DNA from: Trebonia kvetii | GTDB lineage: Bacteria > Actinomycetota > Actinomycetes > Streptosporangiales > Streptosporangiaceae | Length of the DNA: 64,000 bases | Assembly (NCBI RefSeq): GCF_007827045.1 | Contig: NZ_RPFW01000001.1 | Coordinates: forward strand, 1,588,519 to 1,652,518 | Direction of reading: 5' to 3' | Part shown: positions 8,830 through 17,591 of the stretch, in pieces | Layout of the letters: every line of letters starts with the position of its first letter | Position numbering within the stretch: the first letter of the stretch is position 1 | Notes under the pieces: model-generated | Databases searched by the model: none | The model's input: the letters and a program-made list of their open reading frames with translations, nothing else | Told to the model about the DNA's origin: nothing | Made by a program: the position numbers and the translations under genes

Positions 8830-9544
8830 ACAAAGATACCGCGTGTCCCCTCCCGGACCAGTCAACCTGTTCGCGATGGCCGCCTGCTGGGGTAGCAAGG
8901 CCCGGAGTTGGTCAGGGCACTGGTAGGCAACAACTGACCAGCCGAACTCCCATGACCGGCGTTTGCGCTTGCTGGTGAACAGCGCCATGCGCATCCGCGA
9001 ATAGCTCCTGATCTTCTCGAAGCGGGCGGCGGAGTTGCTGAACCGGAAGTAGGCGGCCCAGCCGCCCAGGAACCGGCTCAGGTCCTCCACGATCTGCTTC
9101 GGGTCCAGCAGCAGCCGGGACCGGCCGGTCAGTTCCCTGATCCGGTCGCGGGCATGCTGCATGGCCTTGTCCGCGGGCCAGCGGGCAAGGAGCGTCACCG
9201 GTTCCTTCCCGTTCAGCCCCCGCGAGCGCACCAGCCAGTGGCACAAGCCCAGGAAGTTAAAGCCCTCGCCTTCTTCCTCCAGGTGCACGATGTGGTCTTG
9301 GCCGCCTTGGGCTCCTGGCCCAGGCCAGCCAGCAGGACCGTCAGCCGCTCCAGGGCGGCCTCAGCCCGGCTGCGGACCAGCACATCACGACCCAGGTCAT
9401 CGGCATAGGGGCACAGAACCCGTCGCGCTCATCCCATTCAGGCTCCAGCCGGTGCAGGTAGACATTGCACATGACGGGGCTGATCACCAGATTTCCGCGT
9501 GCCCTTCGCTCCCGCGGGCGGCCGTCACCTTTCCGCATCCCCAT
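8830..9544 (-). pseudogene. Group II intron reverse transcriptase/maturase remnant
   Basis: The minus strand holds two out-of-frame pieces of an intron-encoded protein. The upstream piece (9341-9544) contains LVISPVMCNVYLHRLEPEW, the family's ISPLLANVYL region. A frameshift follows, because CPYADDLGRDVLV (the YADD catalytic box) is readable only in the next frame. The downstream piece (8830-9288) is the maturase X-domain end, with LGGWAAYFRFSNSAARF and KIRSYSRMRMALF. The first half of the reverse transcriptase is missing: it stops where IS110 sequence begins near 9545. The C-terminal piece happens to be in frame with moaE. Confidence 0.75.
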
Positions 9545-9558
9545 GTTAGGAGAAGGTG

Positions 9559-11109
9559 ATGGAAGAGGCAGGGGAAGAGCCGCTGTTCTGTGAGCGGGCC
9601 GCGGGGATCGATATCGGCAAGCAACTGGTCATGGTCACGATCCGGCCCAGCGACATCCGCCGGGGCGGCCGGGCGCAGGAGACCCGGGGGTTCGGCACCA
9701 CTCGCCGTCAGCTGCTGGAGCTGGCGGACTGGCTGCGGGTCTGGGGCGTGGAGCGGGCCGGGATGGAGTCGACGTCGGATTACGTGCGATGTGATGGTGC
9801 ATGGGTTCAAGTGGGAGGCGCTGCTGGAGGTCGGTTTAGGCCTCAGGCGCAGTACCCGGGTCAGTGCGCGCTGGCCCGTCTCCGCCCTGGCGTGCGCTGC
9901 GGGTAACCGCGGGGTGCGGAGCCCAGGGTAAAAGCCGAAGCGCTGCCCGTTCCACCCGGGGGCGCGGGCGAGGAGAAGACCGGCGGGAAGCTGCTGCTTC
10001 CCGGCCCGGCGGTGGCACCCGGTCGTCGCGCGGGTGATGGGTGAACGCAAGTGAACCTCTGATGACGTCTCGTGAAGGTGACCCCCGCAGGTGGGACGTT
10101 CCAGCGGGGCCGAAGGGGCTGGCGCGGAAGAGCGGCGGGTGCCGGGCGGAGGGTAGTCGCCGCCCGGGAGCGCACCACCGCCCCCGGGATTAAGGAGGCA
10201 CCCTGCCCGGCCGCGTCTTGCTCATGCGCAACACAGCAACACCGGCGGCGGCTGGTCCAGGCCCGCGCCGCGGAGAAGGAACGCTGCGAGAAGCTGCTGG
10301 AAGACGCCCACCTGAAGCTGTCGTCGGTGATCAGCGACCTGCACGGGGTCACCGGCCGGGACATCATGGACCACCTCATCGCCAGCGAGCGCAGCCCGAG
10401 GGCGCTGGCCCAGCTGGCCCGGGCCCGCGCCCGCCGCAAGATCCCCCAGCTGGAGCAGGCCCTGGAGGGCGCGGAGTTCTTCACCCCCGAGCTCGCCGCG
10501 CTGCTGCAGGCCATGCTGGAGCGCATCGACTCGATCAACGCCGAGATCGGCAAGCTGTCCCTGGTCATCGAGCGGCTGCTGGCCCCGCATGAGTTCAGCT
10601 CCAGCAAGTGGAGTCGATGCCCGGCTGGGGCAGGCGCGCCGCCTAGGACGCCATCGCGGAGACCGGCACCGACATGAGCAGGTTCCCCACCCCCGGCCAC
10701 CTGGCCTCCTGGGCCGGCCGCACCCCGCTGGACAAGCAGTCCGGCAAGCGCGCCGCGCCCGCCCGGCACAAGCACGGCAACCGCTACCTCGGCGCCGTCA
10801 CCGGCGAGACCGCAGTCGCCGCCGACAAGACCCAGACCCGCGAGGGCGCCCGCCACCGGCGACTCTCCCAAGCGAGGCAAGGCCGAGGCCTGCGTCGCCA
10901 CCGGCAACACCCAGATGCGCGTCTACCACGCCCTGCTGTCCAGGCCCGGCAGCCGCTACCAGGACCTCGGCCCGGACTACTACGAACGCCAGCGCGACAC
11001 CGCCCGCCAGGTCAGCCACCACGTCGGCAAGCTCGCCAGCCTCGGCTACGAGGTCACCCTCTGCAAACGCCCCGAACCAGACCAGACCGGCCCCAGCCAG
11101 CCCGCCTAG
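9559..11109 (+). pseudogene. IS110-family transposase, interrupted and frameshifted
   Basis: Three blocks of one IS110 transposase can be read in order. First is the DEDD N-terminus (GIDIGKQLVMVTIRP through WGVERAGMESTSDY, ending about 9783). Second is the middle (EKERCEKLLEDAHLKL to IEKLSLVIERLLAPH-like sequence, about 10260-10610). Third is the transposase-20 end (MSRFPTPGHLASWAGRTP at 10674). A further frame change leads to VYHALLSRPGSRYQDLGPDYY and LGYEVTLCK, ending at 11109. Between blocks one and two, about 420 bases are foreign and resemble a group II intron 5' region. The element is dead. Its left end abuts the oppositely oriented maturase remnant. Confidence 0.75.
9784..10210 (+). 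other. Group II intron 5'-region-like insert inside the IS110 gene
   Basis: Directly after the transposase codons for MESTSDY the sequence becomes GTGCGATGTGATGG, fitting the GUGYG start of group II introns. Further in, GAACGCAAGTGAACC near 10052 resembles a conserved domain-I segment of bacterial group II introns. Transposase sequence resumes near 10220 with part of the gene missing, so only a 5' fragment of the intron survives. It points along the plus strand, opposite to the maturase remnant at 8830-9544, so either two copies or an inversion is needed. The secondary structure was not computed. Confidence 0.45.
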
Positions 11110-11209
11110 CCACCAGCACCCCTCGAAGCCGACGGCACGAACCGCCGCCGGCTGCTGCCGCACGCCCGCTAACTCTCCATTTTTCGGGTCAGATCGAGGT
11201 TAGCGCAAC

Positions 11210-12658
11210 TCAATTCTTGTGCGGGAGCCAGACCGATACCCAGTCGATCTTGACATTTGCAGTCGCGGTATCACTCGGAGGGCCGCCACCTGTGCGCGTC
11301 TCGGTTTGCAGCACCCAGTGCATCGGCTTATGTGGAATGATTGCCTTGTCCGTCGACTCGCCGATGACTTTCCCGTCCAGCATAAAAATCACCGCGTCAG
11401 CGGTCCATATGGTGGTCGCGGTGTGCCAATTAGCGTACGTGTAAGGAGTCGCGAAACTGTCTTGCAACTTCGGGTCAGAGTTCCCGTGGTGGAGGAACGC
11501 GAGAATGTTCTTCTGCAGGTCTCCTTCCGGAAAGTCAATCTCGCCATCCCGCTGGTTTTCGCTATCCGGCCACAGCAACCAGGCGGTCTTATACCCTTTC
11601 ACCTGCTGTGCCGTGAACCGGACCTCGTACATCCCGTAGAGCAGGCCTCCGTCTGCGCCGGGCGCTCCGGGGATTCTCGGATACGGTGCAGCCACCATAT
11701 GGATCCCGTCCACCGTATGCAGGAACAGGTTCATCCTGCCATTGTGGATGCTTACGACCCGCGTCGGCTCGTAGGTCCCATGGTGGGTTGTATCTGGCCA
11801 GCCGTCTAGGTAGTCGCCCCATTTGCTAGATACCGCTGCCGGGAACTTACCGAGAGGCACATTCTCATTGAAATTGTCCATGAAGACCTGCCGCCAGCCG
11901 GGGATATTACCCAAGGGCATCGCCAACCCGGATGGGTCGGCAGCGTAGCTAGGCACAGTCCAGATCTGGGCTTTCGCGGATGGCTGGCATTCAGTAACCC
12001 CGACTAGACTGCCGTTGGTGTCCTTGTTCTTCCAGCTGCCGAGGCAGAGGCCCGAACTCACGCTCCGGATCGTGTGCTTGTCCTGCACCTTCCACATTTC
12101 TGACGCGGTCTTACCGCAGGTATACAACCCGACCAGACTCACGGCCCTCGAGCTTTTGGGGTTGACCCCAAGGCAGCGGCCGTCTAGCACGACTTCCTTG
12201 TTCGCGAGAAGCGTCCACTGTTGCTGATCCTCCGTTCCAGTGCAGGTAGAGAGGATGGCAGGAGTCCCGTTGAGGCCCCCTCCCTTGCTGCCGGCAAGGC
12301 ACAGCCCTGCGATCCCAACTACCTGACCAGTGACCCCTTGGCTCGACTGAGCGGCAATCACCTGGCCTTCGATGCCCTGGAGCGCCTCGGCGGGAACGGG
12401 CTGCAAAGTAGCACTCGCGGGCTTAGACCCCCCTGCCAGCCATGCTTCGGGGGCGAAGACTAGTGCAGCCACCAAGCAGACGATGCCGAACCAGAACCCT
12501 CGTCTCCTCCGGAACGGCAAGTTCGACCGAGAAGATGTGGCCCTCGTGCTGCGGCTGGCAGGACGGCTCGGCGGCAGCCACACATCCCGCTCATCGGTCG
12601 GATCATTCTCCTCCGGCCTCGTCTCCCATGGATCCTCGTCTGACACTGGGCACCTCAT
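11210..12658 (-). CDS. Secreted or anchored GH16 glycoside hydrolase with ricin-B lectin domain
   Basis: 482 residues. The N-terminus is a charged cytoplasmic stretch followed by one hydrophobic segment (GFWFGIVCLVAALVF), so the protein is exported or anchored. Residues about 100-250 form a ricin-type beta-trefoil, with LCLAGSKGGG, DGRCLGVN, GLCLGSWKN and QW-type repeats. Residues about 260-480 are GH16. The catalytic motif GEIDFPEG fits E-x-D-x(1,2)-E, and FMDNFNE opens the fold. GH16 enzymes cut beta-1,3/1,4 glucans or galactans. Placed in an exopolysaccharide locus, it may trim or release the polymer, as ExoK-type enzymes do (inference). A GTG at 12646 with a GAGGTG site is an alternative start. 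DNA is more A/T-rich than the flanks. Confidence 0.85.
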   Translation of the reverse strand: MRCPVSDEDPWETRPEENDPTDERDVWLPPSRPASRSTRATSSRSNLPFRRRRGFWFGIVCLVAALVFAPEAWLAGGSKPASATLQPVPAEALQGIEGQVIAAQSSQGVTGQVVGIAGLCLAGSKGGGLNGTPAILSTCTGTEDQQQWTLLANKEVVLDGRCLGVNPKSSRAVSLVGLYTCGKTASEMWKVQDKHTIRSVSSGLCLGSWKNKDTNGSLVGVTECQPSAKAQIWTVPSYAADPSGLAMPLGNIPGWRQVFMDNFNENVPLGKFPAAVSSKWGDYLDGWPDTTHHGTYEPTRVVSIHNGRMNLFLHTVDGIHMVAAPYPRIPGAPGADGGLLYGMYEVRFTAQQVKGYKTAWLLWPDSENQRDGEIDFPEGDLQKNILAFLHHGNSDPKLQDSFATPYTYANWHTATTIWTADAVIFMLDGKVIGESTDKAIIPHKPMHWVLQTETRTGGGPPSDTATANVKIDWVSVWLPHKN

Positions 12659-12742
12659 TGGACAGAGTCCGACTCACACGTTAGCCATAAATAATGTCAT
12701 AACAGTGAGTTGGCATTGACAAAAGTCCGAAGTCGGGCTGGC

Positions 12743-14446
12743 TCAGACCCGCGCAGCGTGAGTTGCGATCGCGAGGAGTGCCGCCATGCCGGCCCGCTGC
12801 CGGGCGCGGAAGGCTGCCTCATCATCCCCTGGCGACCACGATGTATCCGTAGGTGCAGGGTTAGCCGCCGTGACGGGGACGACAGAATGCCGATGGCGAC
12901 CGCGGTTGTGATCGGTCGATGCCTGACGTGTAGTTCGTGTGGTTGGTGTCATGCGGGCGACGGTTGCGCTACGGACATCGACCGCTCCATGAGGGCGGCG
13001 CTGGTCGGGTGTCACGGTCGTCGCGAGTGCGAGGAGCGCGGCAATTCCGGCCTCCTGCCTGAGCCGCCGTCCGTCGTCCAGGGCCCGGATATGCGACAGC
13101 CGATCGCCCTCGGTCGCCGAGACACTTGCGGAGTGGACCCACGCGCCGCTGCCATAGGCGGCCCTGAGAACAGCAGGGGTCGTCACTAGCGCTTGCAGGG
13201 TCGCGACCGCCAGCATCCCGTAGCACAACCCGTACAGACCATCGAGCCGACCGCCCACCACGACGGCCGACATCTGTATGGCCGAGGCGATGCTGAGGAA
13301 GACTGCCGCCTGGCTGACCCGCCCGGTAGCGCGGCAGACCGCGATGTACACGATGTTGGGTATCCCGGGAATGAGACAGACAATGAGCAGCCACAACGGC
13401 CCTGTGCCCAGGCGCGCATAGCTGGAACCGAAGATGGACAGCACGAAGTGGCCGCTGAGCCCCAGAATCAATCCGCCGGGAACCCCTATCATCAACGACG
13501 CGCGGAGTACGAAGCGAAGCTTCTCCGAGATCCTCTCTGGTGCGGCGGACGCGATGGCGAAGAGCACTGTCGATAGGTGGGTCGGCACCATGCCGAGAAA
13601 GCCCACCAACATCGCGGCGACGTAGTAGACCGCGTTGGATGAGGGTGAAACGACGATGACCACAAGCACAGGAATGAGCTTGGGCGGGATGTTGATGGCG
13701 AGATTCAGCCAATTATGGGCCAGGGTTACCTTGCCGAGTCGCCTGAACGACCCCCAGTCTGGCCGGTAAAGGATCGATGTACCATCACGCCTGATTATGA
13801 TGATGATAGGAACTATTGAGACCAGCGTGCCCAGTACCCAGGACAGCTCGATTCCGACGCCGAACAGGTCGTGCAGGATCAGCGCGCAGCAGGGCAGGGC
13901 CGCCATCTTTGCGATCGAGACCACCACGTTCCTGGTCAACTGGATGCCGCCCCGCATTAGCCCGATGGTGGCTTCGTCGAAGACAACAGTGGCACCGGTT
14001 ATGGCCACTCCAAAGCAGAAAATCGCCATCCGGCCGAACGTTCCACCAATCTCTGCGAAACGGTTGCCGAATGCCAGCGAAACGATGGCGAAACCGACCC
14101 CAAGTATGAGCGATCCAGCGAAAGAGACGACAAGCCCGGCCATAATGAGTCCGCCCCGCGACTCCCGTCGCGGCAGCTCGCCAATGAGCATTGTGCCGAT
14201 GCCGAACATGCCGATCGTACCTAGCAAAGTCATCGTAGATATCGCGGCGGACCCGTAACCGACCGCCTGCTGTGGGAATACATGCGCAGCGTAAATCCAG
14301 TAGGCGAAACCGAAGACAGAGGTGAGGCCGGTGGTGGCTGCGAGACTACCCGCATTACGCAGCAAATCTTGGTTCTGCTGCAATATTCCACGAATCGCCA
14401 TCAGTCGCGATTGCTGCATATCGACCAATCTGCGATCCTTTAGCAT
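12743..14446 (-). CDS. Polysaccharide flippase (MATE/Wzx-like membrane protein)
   Basis: 567 residues with about twelve hydrophobic segments spanning residues 30-440, for example LTSVFGFAYWIYAAHVF and GSLILGVGFAIVSLAF. This is the layout of oligosaccharide flippases of the Wzx/MOP superfamily, which move lipid-linked repeat units across the membrane. The C-terminal 130 residues are cytoplasmic and unusual: they contain two copies of a short motif, RRLRQEAGIAALLALAT and RQRAGMAALLAIAT, separated by a Thr/Arg-rich linker. It precedes the GH16 gene on the same strand. Together with the nearby glycosyltransferases it supports a Wzx/Wzy-type pathway, although no clear Wzy is recognised by sequence. 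Confidence 0.8.
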   Translation of the reverse strand: MLKDRRLVDMQQSRLMAIRGILQQNQDLLRNAGSLAATTGLTSVFGFAYWIYAAHVFPQQAVGYGSAAISTMTLLGTIGMFGIGTMLIGELPRRESRGGLIMAGLVVSFAGSLILGVGFAIVSLAFGNRFAEIGGTFGRMAIFCFGVAITGATVVFDEATIGLMRGGIQLTRNVVVSIAKMAALPCCALILHDLFGVGIELSWVLGTLVSIVPIIIIIRRDGTSILYRPDWGSFRRLGKVTLAHNWLNLAINIPPKLIPVLVVIVVSPSSNAVYYVAAMLVGFLGMVPTHLSTVLFAIASAAPERISEKLRFVLRASLMIGVPGGLILGLSGHFVLSIFGSSYARLGTGPLWLLIVCLIPGIPNIVYIAVCRATGRVSQAAVFLSIASAIQMSAVVVGGRLDGLYGLCYGMLAVATLQALVTTPAVLRAAYGSGAWVHSASVSATEGDRLSHIRALDDGRRLRQEAGIAALLALATTVTPDQRRPHGAVDVRSATVARMTPTTRTTRQASTDHNRGRHRHSVVPVTAANPAPTDTSWSPGDDEAAFRARQRAGMAALLAIATHAARV

Positions 14447-14995
14447 TTCAATACGCGCATTTATCTACATATCATTAGAAAAACTATATCATGCAAACGG
14501 GGGTGGCGCGTGAGAAGTCGTAATTCCGGTAAGTTGGGCCGTAGAGCGGCCTGATGCCTCCGTACGCGCGGACCAGGGTGGGAACCGGGTCGGGTGCGAC
14601 GGCGGTGCAGGTGGTGTCCTCGTCGCGGCGGGATCGCGGGGCATACCGAGCCGGGGGTTCTATCGTCCGCACATGAAGCTTCACAATCCTTCGGACGGCG
14701 GCATCTCCAATCAACCCGCGGCGCGACCGAGCGTCGACCCCGCCCCGGCTTGCCCCGTCAGGAGCCATCATCAGATCATGGCAATCGCAAACCCGCCATC
14801 ATCGCATCGCAAGCGGGTAGAGTGAGACATAGTTCTTATGCTGGACTTACCCAACGCGCACCTCGGTAGACTGTCGTGCGTTTGTCAAGGCCGCGCCCTT
14901 CGCGCAACGTGCCCGGTTCGTCACGCGCAGCTTCGGCGCCCCCCACTACGAAATGCCTGACGAGAAGTCGAGCCCAAGCGAAACGAAGGATCTGT
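14447..14995. other. Intergenic region between divergent flippase and membrane-protein genes
   Basis: About 550 bases with no convincing gene. The part nearest the flippase (14447-14500) is strongly A/T-rich and probably holds its promoter. Positions 14510-14770 are G/C-rich and read open on the minus strand as a piece including PDPVPTLVRAYGGIRPLYG and YRNYDFSRA, which I cannot assign. A GAAGGA ribosome site at 14985-14990 serves the next gene. Confidence 0.4.
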
Positions 14996-17002
14996 ATGCG
15001 ATACGAGGAGCGAGGAAATAGCTCGCCAGAGCCCTTCGCCCCCGAAAGGCCGAATCGCCCACAACATCCGATGCGCCCTAATTCGCCCAATCCTCCTTGG
15101 GACCCACGTTCATCGTTGACCCGGCCTGAGCTATTGGCCAGCACGACGCGGAAGCCACCGCCGCGTCCGTCCGCATTGCAAGGGAATGAAGATCGCCCAG
15201 CCAAGCAGACCGGCACGCTACTCGGCTTCGCAGTATGCTTTGTCGCCCTAGCTGTTGGGATTTCCGGGCTGAAAATCAGCAATGTCGTGGATATAGGCTC
15301 ATATGGACTCATTGAGGCTCTGTCACCGCTGTACTGGCTTGCTATCGCTTTGCTCATTATAAGCTTCGCTTGGAATTTGCGAGCGGAACGGTACCGTTCC
15401 CTTCTGCTCGGCACTCACTTGACCATCCTGGTATTCCTAGTTAATGGTGCCCCTTCAATAATTGAAGGAGACGGACGGTTTCAGTCAGCGTATCTGCACA
15501 CGGCATTCTCAAACTACATTGCCAACACTGGTACTCTGTTGCAGTCTTACGACGCTCGGTTCAGCTGGCCATCATTTTTCGCAGGCGTGGCAATGCTGGA
15601 CAAGGTGGCCGGGGTAAATTCGGCCGAGGCGTTCATTCGGTGGTGGCCTGTAGCCATCAACTTGCTCTACCTTCCGCCCATCTACGGCATCGCTAAAGAG
15701 TTGCTCCGGTCGACGCCGAAGGCCTGGCTCGCTGCAGGGCTGTTCCCGCTGACCAACTGGGTGGGCCAGGACTACTTCTCGCCCCAGGCACTGACCTACC
15801 TCCTGTACCTAACCTTCGTCTTCATCCTCGTCGTGCCATTCCGTGCGCACGACCGCCCGGCCTGGCGGCGACTCCTGCGCCGAACCAACAAGGATTTCGG
15901 ACCTAATCGGCAAACCCAGTCGGGCAGACCACCTCGGCCCGAGCCGGGAAGACGCCGAGCCGCCGGTGGCTTCTACCTGGGAGCGCTGGTTCTCCTCATG
16001 GCTGCCATGGCCACAGGTCATCAGCTCACGCCCATTATGGCCATCATCACCTCCGTAATCCTCGTTATCGCTGGCCGGACTCAAGTCCGCGGTATGGTCA
16101 TGGTAGGGGTGCTGATCGCCGTTGGCTGGGTCTGCTATGGCGCCGAGCCCTTCTGGTCCGGGCACATCAGCATGATTGTCGGCGGCGTGGGCAACGTGGG
16201 TGGCAATGTAAACGCTGGGGTAGCACAGCGCGTTACTGGGAGTGCGGCCCACGGATTCATCCTCGACATTCGGCTATTGACGACCGCGGCTGTGTGGGGA
16301 CTTGCCGCTCTCGGCGCGCTTGTCTGGCGACTGCGGAGCAGGGACCGGGACTGGGCAGTCGTCGTACTCTTGTTCCTCGGCGCTTTCACCACAATCGTCG
16401 GAGGGAACTACGGCGGCGAGGGAGTCCTGCGTGTTTACTTCTTCAGCCTGCCGGGAGCTATCTGTCTGATAGCGGCTCTCATTTCCAAGCTTCCCCGGTT
16501 CTGGCACGGCCAAGTGGCGCTCGCCTGCTTTGGGCTGCTATTGACCCCGTTGTTCTTCTTCGCGCGCTGGGGGAACGAGCTCTATGAGATGGTGCGGCCC
16601 GACGAACTGACCGCGACCAACGAGCTCTACCGAATAGCAACTCCGGGAAGCAATTTCGTCAGCCTCACCTGGGGTATTGAATGGGAGTACGTCGATCTAA
16701 CTACTTTTAGTTACAATACTTTGGGAGTCGACACGATCGGACCACAAACATTGACCCAGATAACCGCCGCTATCGCCGGCAACCCGAAAGGCGGGTACGT
16801 CATCATGACGACGGGCCAGCAAGCATTCGGTTCGTTGGTTAGCGGACTGCCCACCAACTGGGGCAGGACGGTGGATAACATGCTCACGCGTTCATCGAAC
16901 TACAAACTCGTGTACCAGAACCGTGATGCCGAAATTTTCCAGTATATTCGGCATCCGACGGTTAAGAAGTCGTCAGCACGAAGACTTCAAAGGCCAAGGT
17001 AA
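14996..17002 (+). CDS. Large polytopic membrane protein, GT-C-like, function unknown
   Basis: 668 residues from the ATG at 14996, which has a GAAGGA site five bases upstream. The first 75 residues are Pro/Arg-rich and cytoplasmic. About ten to twelve membrane segments follow, and the last 130 residues (from about NELYEMVRPDE) form a soluble, probably extracytoplasmic domain. The first large outer loop contains EGDGRFQSAYLHTAF and SYDARFSWPSFF. An acidic first loop is typical of GT-C glycosyltransferases and some polymerases. No full family motif is recognised. Because the locus has a flippase but no evident polymerase, a Wzy-like polymerase or polyprenyl-dependent transferase is the working idea (inference). 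Two small membrane proteins follow immediately. Confidence 0.65.
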   Translation: MRYEERGNSSPEPFAPERPNRPQHPMRPNSPNPPWDPRSSLTRPELLASTTRKPPPRPSALQGNEDRPAKQTGTLLGFAVCFVALAVGISGLKISNVVDIGSYGLIEALSPLYWLAIALLIISFAWNLRAERYRSLLLGTHLTILVFLVNGAPSIIEGDGRFQSAYLHTAFSNYIANTGTLLQSYDARFSWPSFFAGVAMLDKVAGVNSAEAFIRWWPVAINLLYLPPIYGIAKELLRSTPKAWLAAGLFPLTNWVGQDYFSPQALTYLLYLTFVFILVVPFRAHDRPAWRRLLRRTNKDFGPNRQTQSGRPPRPEPGRRRAAGGFYLGALVLLMAAMATGHQLTPIMAIITSVILVIAGRTQVRGMVMVGVLIAVGWVCYGAEPFWSGHISMIVGGVGNVGGNVNAGVAQRVTGSAAHGFILDIRLLTTAAVWGLAALGALVWRLRSRDRDWAVVVLLFLGAFTTIVGGNYGGEGVLRVYFFSLPGAICLIAALISKLPRFWHGQVALACFGLLLTPLFFFARWGNELYEMVRPDELTATNELYRIATPGSNFVSLTWGIEWEYVDLTTFSYNTLGVDTIGPQTLTQITAAIAGNPKGGYVIMTTGQQAFGSLVSGLPTNWGRTVDNMLTRSSNYKLVYQNRDAEIFQYIRHPTVKKSSARRLQRPR

Positions 17003-17006
17003 AGCG

Positions 17007-17366
17007 ATGACCAATGATCGTACCGGCGTAACGATCGTCACTGCCTCGACGGTAGTGGCCGTGCTTGCCATTGCGGCACCGATCATCGGCATCGGCCAGC
17101 CCATTCAGTTCGTAGCGACACTCGGAGGGATACTCCTTGGCCCGGGAAGCCTGGCCTACCGCCTTGCGACCGGCTCCAAGTGGAGCGAGTGCCTGATGGT
17201 TGGTGTTGCTCTTAACTTCTCCACTCTGATGTTGCTGGCGCTAACGGCGGTCGTCCTTCATTTCTGGCATCCCATGATTGAGCTGATCATCCCGGCGGCC
17301 ACATGCCTGCTCGCGATACTGCTTACCCGCCGTCGCACGCAAGACGACCATCAGAGAGGCGAATAA
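17007..17366 (+). CDS. Small membrane protein, unknown
   Basis: 119 residues from the ATG at 17007, four bases after the stop of the large membrane protein, so translation is probably coupled. Three hydrophobic segments are seen: VTIVTASTVVAVLAIAAPII, a glycine-rich FVATLGGILLGPGSLAYRL, then LNFSTLMLLALTAVVLHFW with another at the C-terminus. The tail is charged (RRRTQDDHQRGE). No family recognised. Its position suggests it is a partner of the 668-residue protein. Confidence 0.65.
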   Translation: MTNDRTGVTIVTASTVVAVLAIAAPIIGIGQPIQFVATLGGILLGPGSLAYRLATGSKWSECLMVGVALNFSTLMLLALTAVVLHFWHPMIELIIPAATCLLAILLTRRRTQDDHQRGE

Positions 17367-17591
17367 ATGAGTATCGTGAATCTCTTGGGCGGCCACACCC
17401 TCTTTGGCGGCTTGATTACCATATTGGCAGGCATTGCCTGGCTGACTTGGGACTATAGCCGCATGGACCGAAGCGGTCGATTTATTGCCTATGTACTGAC
17501 GACGCGGCGTATCGCTATCACGCTGACGGTAATATCCATCATTTTTATGGGAGCCCGCTTCGTCTCAGTGGCCTCTAGTTTCAATCAATAA
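17367..17591 (+). CDS. Small membrane protein, unknown
   Basis: 74 residues. Its ATG follows directly on the TAA of the previous gene (TAAATG), a translational coupling arrangement. Two membrane helices are visible: LFGGLITILAGIAWLTW and IAITLTVISIIFMGARFV, joined by a short charged loop (DYSRMDRSGR). It overlaps the 3' end of the convergent GT2 gene by 11 bases. No family recognised. Confidence 0.55.
   Translation: MSIVNLLGGHTLFGGLITILAGIAWLTWDYSRMDRSGRFIAYVLTTRRIAITLTVISIIFMGARFVSVASSFNQ

Noticed and set aside
8827..9288. MoaE read as a fusion with a reverse-transcriptase tail
   Set aside because: The upstream part is an intron maturase fragment that happens to be in frame; MoaE is complete from 8826.
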